Shown: positions 8,871 through 17,960 of the stretch, piece after piece
Numbering within the stretch: the stretch's first letter is position 1
How the letters are laid out: each line of letters begins with the position of its first letter
DNA from: Chryseobacterium sp. GVT01B
GTDB taxonomy: Bacteria; Bacteroidota; Bacteroidia; Flavobacteriales; Weeksellaceae
DNA length: 64,000 nt
Assembly: GCF_019970045.1 (NCBI RefSeq)
Contig: NZ_JAHXYI010000007.1
Span: forward strand, 1 to 64,000
Reading direction: 5' to 3'
The notes under the pieces: model-generated
The model's database searches: none
What the model was told of the DNA's origin: nothing
What the model saw: only the letters and a program-made list of their open reading frames with translations
Program-made: the position numbers and the translations under genes

Positions 8871-10358
8871 ATGATATACGGGGTAGATGTTTTTACTTTC
8901 CATGATGTTCTGGAAATCTGTAAAAAGCCAAATAAAGCCAAGCTTAATAAAGCCGCAAAAGAACAAATCTTAAAATCTCAGAAAAACGTACAGAAAATAG
9001 TAGAGTCTGACAGATGTGTGTATGGAATCAATACCGGGTTCGGACCTTTATGTGATACTAAAATATCGGCAGACGAAACAGCTCAGTTACAATATAACCT
9101 GATTATCTCTCATGCAGTAGGAGTAGGAAAACCGATTGATAAAGAACTTTCCAAGATTATGATGATTGCTAAAGTTCATGCACTTTCAAAAGGATTTTCC
9201 GGAGTTTCTCTTGAAGTTATTGAAAGAATGATTCTGATGCTAGAAAAAGATATCATTCCGGTGGTTCCTGAACAAGGATCTGTAGGGGCTTCGGGAGACC
9301 TTGCTCCTTTGGCACATCTGGTGTTGCCTTTACTTGGTTTAGGACAGGTTTGGGAAGGGAATCAGGTTTCTGATACCATGGAAGTTCTGAAGAAACTCGA
9401 CCTTGAAGCATTGGCTCTAGGGCCAAAAGAGGGATTAGGATTGATCAACGGAACCCAGTTTATCCTTGCTCATGCAATCAAAGGGCTTGAAAAATTTGAA
9501 TATTTATTAGATCTTGCGGATATGACTGCTGCAATGAGTATTGAAGCGTACAGAGGTTCTGCGAGCCCGTTCAAAAAAGAGCTTCATGAGATCAGACCTT
9601 TTGAGGGCAGTAAAAAAGTAGCGGCAAGAATGCTTAAATTCTTAAAAGGATCAGAAAATATGCAAGCTCACGAAGATTGCGAGAGAGTTCAGGATCCTTA
9701 TTCCATGAGATGTGTACCACAGGTTCACGGAGCCAGCAGAAACGCTTTTGAACACCTTAGAATTATGGCGGAAACAGAACTGAACTCCGTAACAGACAAC
9801 CCGATTGTATTAAGTGCTGAAGAATCTATTTCAGGGGGTAACTTCCACGGACAGCTGATGGCTCTGCCTTTAGACTATGCTACGCTGGCAGCTGCAGAAT
9901 TAGGTAATATTTCTGACAGAAGAAGTTACTTATTGTTAGAAGGAAAGTACGGATTACCAAGATTATTAACGGAAAGCTCAGGATTAAATTCAGGATTTAT
10001 GATCCCTCAATATACTTCAGCTGCTTTGGTTACAGAAAATAAAACATTATGTTTTCCGGCGTCAGCAGACTCTATTCCTACAAGTTTAGGTCAGGAAGAT
10101 CATGTTTCCATGGGGAGTATTTCAGGAAGAAAATTCAATCAGGTTCTTGGTAACCTTGTGAATATTTTATCCGTTGAGCTGATGTTTGCTGCTCAGGGAC
10201 TGGAATTCAGAAGGCCTGCAAAATGCTCTAAAGTAATTGAAGAAAACTTTACAGTTCTTCGTTCCAAAGTTGCTAAGCTTGAAGATGACCGACTGATCGG
10301 TAAAGACATGCTGGCAATTGCAGAGCTGATCAATGAAAGAAAATTTGTTGTCAACTAA
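8871..10358 (+). CDS. hutH: Histidine ammonia-lyase
   Basis: This 495-residue enzyme removes ammonia from L-histidine to give urocanate, the first step of histidine use. The sequence shows the Ala140-Ser141-Gly142 triad in GSVGASGDLAPLAH, which forms the electrophilic MIO group. It also has the NTGFGPL segment and the QDPYSMRC and DNPI motifs of aromatic amino acid lyases. No hutU, hutI or hutG gene is beside it, so the rest of the pathway is elsewhere or absent. The family includes tyrosine and phenylalanine lyases, but the sequence reads as a normal HutH. A terminator follows. Confidence 0.92.
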   Translation: MIYGVDVFTFHDVLEICKKPNKAKLNKAAKEQILKSQKNVQKIVESDRCVYGINTGFGPLCDTKISADETAQLQYNLIISHAVGVGKPIDKELSKIMMIAKVHALSKGFSGVSLEVIERMILMLEKDIIPVVPEQGSVGASGDLAPLAHLVLPLLGLGQVWEGNQVSDTMEVLKKLDLEALALGPKEGLGLINGTQFILAHAIKGLEKFEYLLDLADMTAAMSIEAYRGSASPFKKELHEIRPFEGSKKVAARMLKFLKGSENMQAHEDCERVQDPYSMRCVPQVHGASRNAFEHLRIMAETELNSVTDNPIVLSAEESISGGNFHGQLMALPLDYATLAAAELGNISDRRSYLLLEGKYGLPRLLTESSGLNSGFMIPQYTSAALVTENKTLCFPASADSIPTSLGQEDHVSMGSISGRKFNQVLGNLVNILSVELMFAAQGLEFRRPAKCSKVIEENFTVLRSKVAKLEDDRLIGKDMLAIAELINERKFVVN

Positions 10359-10371
10359 ACTTTAAATAAAT

Positions 10372-10397
10372 AAAAGCTTCCGAAAGGGAGCTTTTTT
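10372..10397 (+). terminator. Terminator of hutH
   Basis: The hairpin AAAAGCTTCC / GGGAGCTTTT (one T:G pair) continues into a T-run, 13 bases after the hutH stop codon. Confidence 0.75.
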
Positions 10398-10450
10398 GCT
10401 TTCACAAATCTTTTAATCTTTAAATCCTTCAATTTTTAAATCAAATAAAC

Positions 10451-10897
10451 ATGAATGTACTTAGAACAGATTCTACGAATCCAGACTTTCAAAAATTAGT
10501 AAAATATCTTGACGCTACTTTAGCAGAACATAATGGTGAGGAAGATGATTTTTTTGCTCAGTTTAATAAAATTGATACCATTAAAAACTGTATTGTAGTT
10601 TATATTGATGCTATTCCGGCAGCTTGCGGAGCATTCAAACCTTTTTCCGAAGATACAGTAGAAATAAAAAGAATGTTTACCAATCCGGATTTCAGAAAAA
10701 AAGGACTGGGTTCAACGATTGTAAAGGAACTGGAAAGCTGGGCCGCAGAATTGAATTTTAAAAAGGCGGTTTTAGAAACTTCTCAGGATCTGAAAAATGC
10801 TATTTCCGTGTATGAGAAAAGTGGATTTTACAGAATACCCAATTATGGACAATACATTGGAATAGAGCAAAGTGTCTGCTACGAGAAGATATTGTAA
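10451..10897 (+). CDS. GNAT-family N-acetyltransferase
   Basis: A single GNAT domain of 148 residues. Residues 82-88 (RKKGLGS) are the acetyl-CoA pyrophosphate-binding loop, and the C-terminal part has the usual YEKSGFYRIPNYG strand-helix ending. It moves an acetyl group from acetyl-CoA to an amine; the acceptor is unknown. It follows hutH after a terminator, so co-transcription is doubtful. Confidence 0.85.
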   Translation: MNVLRTDSTNPDFQKLVKYLDATLAEHNGEEDDFFAQFNKIDTIKNCIVVYIDAIPAACGAFKPFSEDTVEIKRMFTNPDFRKKGLGSTIVKELESWAAELNFKKAVLETSQDLKNAISVYEKSGFYRIPNYGQYIGIEQSVCYEKIL

Positions 10898-10988
10898 TTT
10901 AATATTCATGTAATGCTAAATTCATTTTTTAAAAGTTTTTAATTCTCATGAAAGTGTTATATTGTGGCTCCAACCAAAATTATAACAT

Positions 10989-12470
10989 ATGAAAAAAACT
11001 GTATTCCTACTGGCAATATTTTTTGCCTTAAATTCGTGTTCCAGAGAAGAACTTCAGAACGAAAATGTAAAAACAGAAATGGCACAGAAAGATCCACTGA
11101 CTGCAAAGCAAATCAATGAAAGGATCAATCAGGCTATTAAAACGGACGGAACTTTCAATTGGAAGAATGAATCTGATCATTTCGTTTGGAGTGCTATTTT
11201 CCGCGGAAACAAAATGGTGTCTATCGGTTTCGGAGCTTCTAAAGATGATTTTGACAGAAGTAAATCTCCAAACAGTAACGATATGGAAAAAGAAGTTCTT
11301 TCTGTAATCAAAAAATATGAAGGAAAAGAGGAGAGAAATTTTCTTCTTCTTTCAGATCAGTATCTTAACCAAATGGATGTTGTTATTGAAAATGAAGAAA
11401 CCATTGCTGCTCTTCGACAAATGAAAAATATCCGATATGTAGAGCCGGCTGACTATCATTATTTTGAATTTGAAGCTCAATATAATGCAGAAGCAAAATC
11501 TTCCGGAAGCGGTTCGTCAGGATGTGGTTTTTCATCATCAACATTAAGTACGGCAGATTACACCTCTACAACACCAAGTGCAAAAATCCCTTGGGCTTTC
11601 ACCAAGCACAGCATTCCTGAAGCATGGAGTTACAGTACAGGAGCAGGCGTTACCATTGGACTTATTGATACAGGAGTTTCTCCGGAACAGACTTTATTGG
11701 GAGGAAGCTTTAACAACGGAGCATCTTCAGGGAGAACAATCAGCAAGTTGGGAGTATATAACTCAGACGGATCCGGAGATCAGTGTGGGCACGGAACAAA
11801 AATGGCTTCCGTAATGACAGCTCCGAGAAATAATGCAGGACTGCCTGTAGGAGTTGCTTATAATGCCAATCTGATCGCCTACAGGGCTGCAGAAAACGTT
11901 GTTCTGGAAACATCCAGCGAGCAGACTGCTGTAAAAACGGCTTTTACAGAATTAGGCAACAATACCAGTGTGAAGATCATTTCAATGTCAATGGGACATA
12001 TTTTCTCTGTCGGAAAAATTGAAGACGGTGTTAAATATGCTTATTCTAAAGGAAAACTGATTTTCTGTGCAGGAGGAACTTCTACCAGCTTTACCAGTTT
12101 TGTGGGGGTGATTTTCCCTGCATCAATGTCGGAAACCCAAGCGATAACAGGGGTAAAAGAGAATACATCCAATCAGAAATGTGATGTTTGCCACTCCGGA
12201 AGTCAGATTGATTTTACCTTCCAGATGGAGAGAGCTTCAGGAAATACAGTTCCGGTTTTGAGCTATTACAACGGACAGGCAGATTATGTGGGTGGTTCTT
12301 CAGTAGCTACAGCGGCTACGGCAGGAATCGCGGCATTAGTTTGGGCTAAAAATCCATCATGGACAAGAGATCAGGTCCTTAATAAAATGAGACAGTCTGC
12401 AACCTACTATCCGAACGTTAATTCAAGCTACGGTTACGGAAACATCAATGTATTAAAAGCAGTACAGTAA
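10989..12470 (+). CDS. Lipoprotein subtilisin-like serine peptidase (S8)
   Basis: The 493-residue protein begins with a lipoprotein signal ending in LNSC, so the mature form is probably lipid-anchored through that cysteine. An N-terminal propeptide-like region (about 30-160) precedes a subtilase domain with Asp227 (GLIDTGVSP), His268 (CGHGTKMASV) and Ser438 (GGSSVATAATAG). The catalytic triad is complete. A Gly/Ser-rich linker with a cysteine (about 170-180) joins the two parts. I see no type IX secretion C-terminal domain, in line with lipid anchoring rather than T9SS export. Substrate is unknown. Confidence 0.88.
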   Translation: MKKTVFLLAIFFALNSCSREELQNENVKTEMAQKDPLTAKQINERINQAIKTDGTFNWKNESDHFVWSAIFRGNKMVSIGFGASKDDFDRSKSPNSNDMEKEVLSVIKKYEGKEERNFLLLSDQYLNQMDVVIENEETIAALRQMKNIRYVEPADYHYFEFEAQYNAEAKSSGSGSSGCGFSSSTLSTADYTSTTPSAKIPWAFTKHSIPEAWSYSTGAGVTIGLIDTGVSPEQTLLGGSFNNGASSGRTISKLGVYNSDGSGDQCGHGTKMASVMTAPRNNAGLPVGVAYNANLIAYRAAENVVLETSSEQTAVKTAFTELGNNTSVKIISMSMGHIFSVGKIEDGVKYAYSKGKLIFCAGGTSTSFTSFVGVIFPASMSETQAITGVKENTSNQKCDVCHSGSQIDFTFQMERASGNTVPVLSYYNGQADYVGGSSVATAATAGIAALVWAKNPSWTRDQVLNKMRQSATYYPNVNSSYGYGNINVLKAVQ

Positions 12471-12492
12471 TAATTATTACCATTAGAAAAAG

Positions 12493-12529
12493 AAAAGGAA
12501 ATATCTCTGCTGAGGTATTTCCTTTTTTT
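12493..12529 (+). terminator. Terminator of the subtilase gene
   Basis: The stem AAAAGGAAATA / TATTTCCTTTT is followed by a T-run about 20 bases after the stop codon. Confidence 0.8.
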
Positions 12530-12543
12530 ATTGTAATATCAGA

Positions 12544-13371
12544 TTATCCAATCCTTACACTTGTCATGCTCAGTGAGCCTCCGATAAGTTCATCGTTGAA
12601 TAAAGTAAGTTCTTCAGACTGATCTTTCAGCCCCAAAGTATATAATAAAGGAAGATAATGATCAGGTGTAGGAACTGCATACTGTAAGAAAGTTCCCTGT
12701 TTCTGGTAATCAATAATATTCTGGAAATTTCCGTCCAGAAGCCAGTTATTGGTTTTTTCTCTAGCTTCCACAGCCCAGTCCCAGCCAGCTCCCACCGTAT
12801 TTATATTTTTCCAGTCGATAAGGCGAAGGTTATGCACAATATTTCCACTTCCAATAATCAGAATACCTTTTTCACGAAGCTTATTCAGTCTTTTGGCAAG
12901 ATCGTAATGGTACTGTGGAGGTTTTGTATGGTCGATACTCAGCTGGATCACAGGAATATCAGCATCAGGATACATATGTTTTATCACAGACCATGCACCA
13001 TGATCCAGTCCCCAGCTGTGGTCTTCTTCTACATCAACGGGGAGCAAAAGTTCCGCCGTTTCTTTTGCCAGTTCCGGGCTTCCGGGAGCAGGATACTGTA
13101 CATCAAAAAGGGCTTTTGGAAAACCATAAAAATCGTGGATTGTTTTAGGCATGTCCATAGCCGTTACAAAAGTTCCGTCTGTATACCAGTGGGCAGAAAT
13201 ACAAAGAATTGCATTAGGTTTAGGAATCTCAGAGGCTGCTTTTCGGAAACCCTGTACAAATTGATTTTCTTCAATGGCGTTCATAGGTGAACCATGTCCA
13301 AGAAATAAAACGGGCATTCTCTGTGTGCTTTTAAAACTATTGCTTATGTTTTGAAGATCGTTGAGGTTCAT
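12544..13371 (-). CDS. 4,5-DOPA-extradiol-dioxygenase-type enzyme (YgiD/LigB fold)
   Basis: The 275-residue protein belongs to the LigB-type extradiol dioxygenases related to YgiD and plant DOPA dioxygenase. Candidate metal-binding histidines are seen in FLGHGSPMNA (His26), ISAHWYTDG (His61) and the later GSGNIVHNLR segment. Enzymes of this group cleave the ring of catechol-type substrates; whether DOPA is the real substrate here is not known. It stands alone, with the YceI gene upstream on the same strand behind a terminator. Confidence 0.87.
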   Translation of the reverse strand: MNLNDLQNISNSFKSTQRMPVLFLGHGSPMNAIEENQFVQGFRKAASEIPKPNAILCISAHWYTDGTFVTAMDMPKTIHDFYGFPKALFDVQYPAPGSPELAKETAELLLPVDVEEDHSWGLDHGAWSVIKHMYPDADIPVIQLSIDHTKPPQYHYDLAKRLNKLREKGILIIGSGNIVHNLRLIDWKNINTVGAGWDWAVEAREKTNNWLLDGNFQNIIDYQKQGTFLQYAVPTPDHYLPLLYTLGLKDQSEELTLFNDELIGGSLSMTSVRIG

Positions 13372-13400
13372 AAATTAAATATTGAAGAGTATAAAAAAAT

Positions 13401-13441
13401 AAAAGGTTCAAGGCTTTTAGACAAATCCCTGAACCTTTTAT
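13401..13441 (-). terminator. Terminator between the YceI and dioxygenase genes
   Basis: The stem AAAAGGTTCA / TGAACCTTTT with a 19-nt loop is followed on the minus strand by a T-rich tract. It lies after the YceI stop codon. Confidence 0.7.
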
Positions 13442-13456
13442 AATATGTGTTATAAA

Positions 13457-13969
13457 TTATGCTTGTTTTACAAACTGTAATTCACCAGCTATCTTTACAT
13501 CATCACTTACCATTACACCTCCTGCTTCAAGAGCTGCATTCCAGTTTAATCCAAAATCTTTTCTGCTGATTTTTCCTTCAAAAGAGAAACCTGCTTTTGT
13601 ATTTCCCCATGGGTCTACATTGATTCCTCCGAAGTCTACATCAAGAGTGATAGGTTTTGTAACTCCGTTAACAGTAAGATTTCCAACAATTGAATTATTT
13701 AATGCCTGAGATTCAAAAGTGATCGTAGGGTGTGCTTCAGCGTTGAAAAATTCTGCAGACTTCAAGTGATTGTCTCTGTCTGTATTGTTTGTGAATACAG
13801 AATCTGTTTGAATAGTAGCTGTAGTTTTTGCGTTTGCAAAAAACTCGTCTTCAGATTCAATTTCAGCAGTGAAAGTTCTGAAGCTTCCTTTTACGTTAGA
13901 AATCATCATGTGTTTTACTTTGAAAGTAATTTCACTATGCGTTGGGTCTAAGATCCATTTTGTTGCCAT
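13457..13969 (-). CDS. YceI-family lipid-binding protein
   Basis: A 170-residue YceI domain: the start WILDPTHSEITFKVKHMMIS is the typical first strand pair, and the C-terminal KISRKDFGLNWN is the conserved signature. Members form a lipocalin-like barrel that binds isoprenoid lipids. No signal peptide is present, so this copy is probably cytoplasmic, unlike E. coli YceI. A -7 box (TAGATTTG, minus strand, 14004-14011) lies 34 bases upstream of the ATG. Confidence 0.9.
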   Translation of the reverse strand: MATKWILDPTHSEITFKVKHMMISNVKGSFRTFTAEIESEDEFFANAKTTATIQTDSVFTNNTDRDNHLKSAEFFNAEAHPTITFESQALNNSIVGNLTVNGVTKPITLDVDFGGINVDPWGNTKAGFSFEGKISRKDFGLNWNAALEAGGVMVSDDVKIAGELQFVKQA

Positions 13970-14003
13970 TGTATTTTGTATTTTTTGTTTGTTATTAATG
14001 ATG

Positions 14004-14011
14004 CAAATCTA
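14004..14011 (-). promoter_or_regulatory. -7 promoter box of the YceI gene
   Basis: The minus strand reads TAGATTTG, matching TAnnTTTG, at a normal distance from the start codon. Confidence 0.5.
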
Positions 14012-14064
14012 GGATAGAGTACCTATACAAGTCATTGATATAGGATAAGAAATTCATTTTTTTA

Positions 14065-14167
14065 CATCAATCGTCAATTTTGCTTCGCAAGTGAACGGTG
14101 AATGATTGTGGCTGTTCAAAATGAAAATTGACAAGCAAAGCGAATTGACAATTCACAATTGACTCAT
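14065..14167. repeat. Palindromic intergenic repeat, copy 1
   Basis: About 100 bases of the form GTCAATTTTGCTTCGC ... AAATTGACAAGC ... GCGAATTGAC ... CACAATTGAC, with several inverted segments around GTCAATT. A second, diverged copy follows directly at 14174-14270, and a third is at 38169-38264. Confidence 0.7.
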
Positions 14168-14173
14168 TTAATA

Positions 14174-14270
14174 ATCAATGGTCAATTTTGCCTCATATGT
14201 GAATGGTTAAAGCTGTTCAAAAATTTAAAAATTGACAAGCGGAGCGGATTGACCATTCACGATTGACTTA
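14174..14270. repeat. Palindromic intergenic repeat, copy 2
   Basis: A tandem but diverged copy of the repeat at 14065-14167, in the same orientation. It shares GGTCAATTTTGC, the GCTGTTCAAAA centre, AAATTGACAAGC and GATTGACCATTCAC. The two copies fill most of the 443-base gap between the YceI and S9 peptidase genes. Confidence 0.7.
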
Positions 14271-14385
14271 TTCTAATCCCTATAAAAATCCAACTATTAA
14301 GTTAAGAAATAATTTCTTTGAAAGCATGAATTCCATTTTATGAATGTTTTAATTTAACATTTCTTAACGGATGGTTTTTATTTCT

Positions 14386-14393
14386 TATTTTTG
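14386..14393 (+). promoter_or_regulatory. -7 promoter box of the S9 peptidase gene
   Basis: TATTTTTG matches TAnnTTTG and lies 20 bases before the ATG at 14413. Confidence 0.5.
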
Positions 14394-14412
14394 AAGGATT
14401 CAATTTTATACA

Positions 14413-16551
14413 ATGAAATTACATAAATTTTCTTTATTAATGCTGGTTTTGGGCAGTTCAGCATTTGCCCAGACCCAGAAGTTTACCATGGCGGAGGCTG
14501 TAAATGGAATGAGAACCAACCTTGCCGTAAAAAATATTTCCCAGTTTTCATGGGCTGCAGACGGAAAATCGTATATCCAGGCTGTGAAAGGCGGTTATCT
14601 GATTACAGATTTGAAAACCAATAAACAGGATACCCTGATCTCGTTAAGCCAACTGAATAGAAACTTATCCAATGATAAGCTGAAGGCTGTTCCTGCTATC
14701 AAATTTACAGGGAATTCCAATGGATATTTTACTACAGGTGGTAAAATGTCGTGGATTGAAAAATCAGGAAACGACTGGAAAGTAAAAAATACAGCTGTTG
14801 TAGATCAGGATGCTGCAAATGTGAAAATGTTTGGTGACGGCCAGACTTTTGCGTTTACAGCAAAGAATAATTTATTTGTAAATAGGAGTGGGAAGACCAT
14901 TGCGGTAACGAATGAGTCTAATGAAAATATCATCAGCGGACAGGCTGTTCACAGAAATGAATTCGGAATTGATACGGGAATTTTCCCTGCACCCAACTCC
15001 GAGAGTGTAGCTTTCTATAAAATGGATCAGAGTATGGTAGCGGATTACCCTATCATTGACTGGTCTGTAACGCCTGCTGTAAATCATAATATCAAATATC
15101 CGATGGCTGGTCAGACTTCTCATCAGGTAACATTAGGGGTTTTCAATATTAAAACTCAGGCTACAACTTTCTTAAAAGTTGAAGGTGAAAAAGATCAATA
15201 TTTAACAGCCGTTACATGGAGCCCGGATTCTAAGTATATTTTTGTGGGAGTTCTGAACAGAGGTCAGAATCATATGAAAATGAACCAATATGATGCTGCA
15301 ACCGGAGAACTGGTAAAAACATTATTTGAAGAAACAGACAGTAAATATGTAGAGCCTCAGCATCCACTTATTTTTTTCCCAAATTCCAATACAGACTTTA
15401 TCTGGCAGAGTCAGAGAACAGGATACAATCACCTGTTCCATTATAGTTTAGAAAAAGGACTAGTAGCACAAATCACAAAAGGAGACTGGCTGGTAACAGA
15501 TATTTTAGGATTCAATGAAAAGAAAAAGGAAATCTATTTCACTTCAACAAAAGAAACTCCTTTAGAAAGACATTTATATAGAATCAACTGGACCAATTTC
15601 AAAATGCAGAGACTGGACAGTGCAGAAGGTATGCATGCCGGAACTTTGAGCAGTGATGGAAACTATCTTTATGATGCATACAGCAATGCCAATTCACCTA
15701 GAGTTGCTAATATTATTAATACAACCAATTTAAAATCTACAAATATTCTTACTTCTGAAAATCCATTAAAGAATTATCAGAGACCGGAAATTAAAAACGT
15801 AGAACTAAAGGCAGATGACGGTACTCCTTTGTATGGGAAAATTATCCTTCCAACAAATTTTGATCCGAATAAAAAATATCCAACTATTGTTTATCTGTAT
15901 AACGGACCGCACTTACAGCTAATCACAAACAGCTTCCCGGCTTCCGGAAACCTTTGGTATGAATACATGGCTCAGAACGGGTACATCATCTTCACAATGG
16001 ATGGAAGAGGTTCTTCTAACCGTGGAATGAAATTCGAGCAGGCTGTATTCAGAAATCTGGGAACAACAGAAATGAATGACCAGATGAAAGGGGTAGAGTA
16101 CTTAAAATCTCTTCCTTATGTAAATGGAGACAAAATGGGAATCCATGGATGGAGCTTCGGAGGATTTATGACGACAAGCTTCATGCTTCGTAAACCAGAT
16201 GTATTCAAAGTAGGAGTAGCAGGAGGACCGGTAATCGACTGGAGCATGTATGAAATCATGTATGGAGAAAGATATATGGACACTCCACAGGAAAATCCAC
16301 AAGGATATGCTGCTGCTAATCTTTTGGATAAAGTTCAGAATCTGAAAGGAAAATTACTGATGATTCACGGGGCGCAGGATGATGTAGTAGTATGGCAACA
16401 TTCTATAAAATTCATCAAATCTGCTGTGGATAACGGAGTTCAGTTGGATTACTTTACGTATCCGGGACATCCGCATAACGTGATAGGGAAAGACAGAGTT
16501 CACTTGATGCAGAAAATTACAGATTATTTTGATTTATATCTGAAGAAATAA
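14413..16551 (+). CDS. Dipeptidyl-peptidase IV-type S9 serine peptidase
   Basis: The 712-residue exported peptidase has a signal peptide (residues 1-19), a DPP-IV-type beta-propeller (about 40-460) and a C-terminal alpha/beta hydrolase domain. The nucleophile is Ser581 in GWSFGG. The likely acid is Asp656 (GAQDDVV) and the likely base His688 (YPGHPHN), both placed by comparison with the DPP IV family. The enzyme would release Xaa-Pro or related dipeptides from peptides in the periplasm. Length is typical. It is monocistronic with its own promoter box and terminator. Confidence 0.93.
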   Translation: MKLHKFSLLMLVLGSSAFAQTQKFTMAEAVNGMRTNLAVKNISQFSWAADGKSYIQAVKGGYLITDLKTNKQDTLISLSQLNRNLSNDKLKAVPAIKFTGNSNGYFTTGGKMSWIEKSGNDWKVKNTAVVDQDAANVKMFGDGQTFAFTAKNNLFVNRSGKTIAVTNESNENIISGQAVHRNEFGIDTGIFPAPNSESVAFYKMDQSMVADYPIIDWSVTPAVNHNIKYPMAGQTSHQVTLGVFNIKTQATTFLKVEGEKDQYLTAVTWSPDSKYIFVGVLNRGQNHMKMNQYDAATGELVKTLFEETDSKYVEPQHPLIFFPNSNTDFIWQSQRTGYNHLFHYSLEKGLVAQITKGDWLVTDILGFNEKKKEIYFTSTKETPLERHLYRINWTNFKMQRLDSAEGMHAGTLSSDGNYLYDAYSNANSPRVANIINTTNLKSTNILTSENPLKNYQRPEIKNVELKADDGTPLYGKIILPTNFDPNKKYPTIVYLYNGPHLQLITNSFPASGNLWYEYMAQNGYIIFTMDGRGSSNRGMKFEQAVFRNLGTTEMNDQMKGVEYLKSLPYVNGDKMGIHGWSFGGFMTTSFMLRKPDVFKVGVAGGPVIDWSMYEIMYGERYMDTPQENPQGYAAANLLDKVQNLKGKLLMIHGAQDDVVVWQHSIKFIKSAVDNGVQLDYFTYPGHPHNVIGKDRVHLMQKITDYFDLYLKK

Positions 16552-16558
16552 TAATAGA

Positions 16559-16588
16559 ATCCAGCCGGAACGGCTGGATTTTTTTTTT
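16559..16588 (+). terminator. Terminator of the S9 peptidase gene
   Basis: The stem AATCCAGCCG / CGGCTGGATT is followed by a long T-run, immediately after the stop codon. Confidence 0.85.
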
Positions 16589-16601
16589 GATAAATAGAGT
16601 T

Positions 16602-16788
16602 GTTGGAAAACGCAAAGGCGCAAAGAATTTTATGATTATGTTGCTATAAGGTGCAAGAAAATCAAAGATTTTCAGCAAGGATTAATTCTTATGGTATTAG
16701 AATTATGAAATTTTATCGCAGATAAAATCCTTGCGTCTTACAGCATCATAAGTTTTTCAAAAATTGCGCCTTTGGCTTTCCAACAAAT
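16602..16788. repeat. Large imperfect palindrome
   Basis: The left end TTGGAAAACGCAAAGGCGCAA pairs with the right end TTGCGCCTTTGGCTTTCCAA over almost its whole length. Inner segments (AAAATCAAAGATTTTC, ATCGCAGATAAAATCC) pair less well. The element fills the spacer between the S9 peptidase and the LLM oxidoreductase. No reading frame is present. Confidence 0.6.
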
Positions 16789-16853
16789 CATAGTTTAGAA
16801 CAATAAGAACTCTGATCTTACCAAACATCAATGTTTTTGATTTTCCATAGTGG

Positions 16854-16861
16854 TAACTTTG
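16854..16861 (+). promoter_or_regulatory. -7 promoter box of the LLM oxidoreductase gene
   Basis: TAACTTTG matches TAnnTTTG and lies 19 bases before the ATG. Confidence 0.5.
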
Positions 16862-16880
16862 TATCACTAAAATCGACAAT

Positions 16881-17906
16881 ATGGAATTAGGAATAGGTAT
16901 GTTCGGTGATTTGGCTTTTGACCAGTCAACCGGAAAATATAGAGATGCAGGAATTAAGATCCGTGAAATACTGGATCAGGTAAAATTGATGGATGAGGTA
17001 GGGATTGATGTTTTTGCTATGGGAGAGCATCATCGTCCGGATTATGCTGTTTCCTCTCCGGAAATAGTATTGGCTGCGGCTGCAAGCATTACAAAAAATA
17101 TAAAACTGGCCAGTGGAGTTACTGTTTTAAGTTCCTCGGAGCCTGTAAAAGTATATGAAGATTTTTCAACACTGGATCTGATTTCAGACGGAAGAGCAGA
17201 AATATTCGTGGGCCGTGGAAGCTTCATTGAATCATTTCCGTTATATGGTTATTCATTGAATGATTATGAACAGTTATTTGACGAAAAATTAGAATTATTA
17301 CTGAAAATCAATTCTGAGGAAAATGTAAGCTGGTCAGGAAAACTTCGTGCCCCGATGCAGAATCAAACGGTATATCCAAGAGCAAAAAATGACGGAAAAC
17401 TTTCCATCTGGAGAGCTGTTGGAGGGACTCCGCAGTCTGTTTTAAGCGCAGCACAATTGGGAATGCCTTTAGTGGTAGCCATCATTGGAGGAATGCCAAT
17501 TCAGTTTAGAAATCTGATCGAATTCTATAAGCAGGAATACCAAAAGGCAGGACATGATGTGTCGAAGATGCAGATTGCCGTTCATTCACATACTTTTGTG
17601 AGTGACGATCAAAAATCAGTAGATGGGTATTTCCATAATTATAAATCCCAGATGGATAGGATTGGGGCTTCCAGAGGATGGGCTCCTTACACAAAAGCGC
17701 AGTATGATGGTGGAAGAAGCAAAGACGGTGCTTTATTTATCGGAAGTCCGGCAGAAGTAGCAGACAAAATTGCTTATATGAAAGAGATTTTCGGAATTAC
17801 CAGATTTATCGGGCATATGGATGTGGGAGATCCTGCTCATGAAGTGATGATGAAGTCTATTGAGCTATTTGGAAAAGAAGTGAAACCAGTCATTAAAGAC
17901 TTATAA
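16881..17906 (+). CDS. LLM-class flavin-dependent oxidoreductase
   Basis: A 341-residue luciferase-like (TIM-barrel) monooxygenase. Early features are the GIGMFGD start and the GEHHRPDY segment that lines the flavin site, followed by the LDLISDGRAEIFVGRGS region. Members use FMNH2 or F420 with oxygen or other acceptors; no substrate can be assigned. It stands alone between a promoter box and a terminator. Confidence 0.88.
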   Translation: MELGIGMFGDLAFDQSTGKYRDAGIKIREILDQVKLMDEVGIDVFAMGEHHRPDYAVSSPEIVLAAAASITKNIKLASGVTVLSSSEPVKVYEDFSTLDLISDGRAEIFVGRGSFIESFPLYGYSLNDYEQLFDEKLELLLKINSEENVSWSGKLRAPMQNQTVYPRAKNDGKLSIWRAVGGTPQSVLSAAQLGMPLVVAIIGGMPIQFRNLIEFYKQEYQKAGHDVSKMQIAVHSHTFVSDDQKSVDGYFHNYKSQMDRIGASRGWAPYTKAQYDGGRSKDGALFIGSPAEVADKIAYMKEIFGITRFIGHMDVGDPAHEVMMKSIELFGKEVKPVIKDL

Positions 17907-17914
17907 AACAAAAC

Positions 17915-17945
17915 CGCTGTTGAACATTCAACAGCGATTTTTTTA
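17915..17945 (+). terminator. Terminator of the LLM oxidoreductase gene
   Basis: The 10-bp stem CGCTGTTGAA / TTCAACAGCG with a 2-nt centre is followed by a T-run. It may also serve the convergent gene ending at 17961. Confidence 0.85.
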
Positions 17946-17960
17946 TAGAAATCACAAAAA

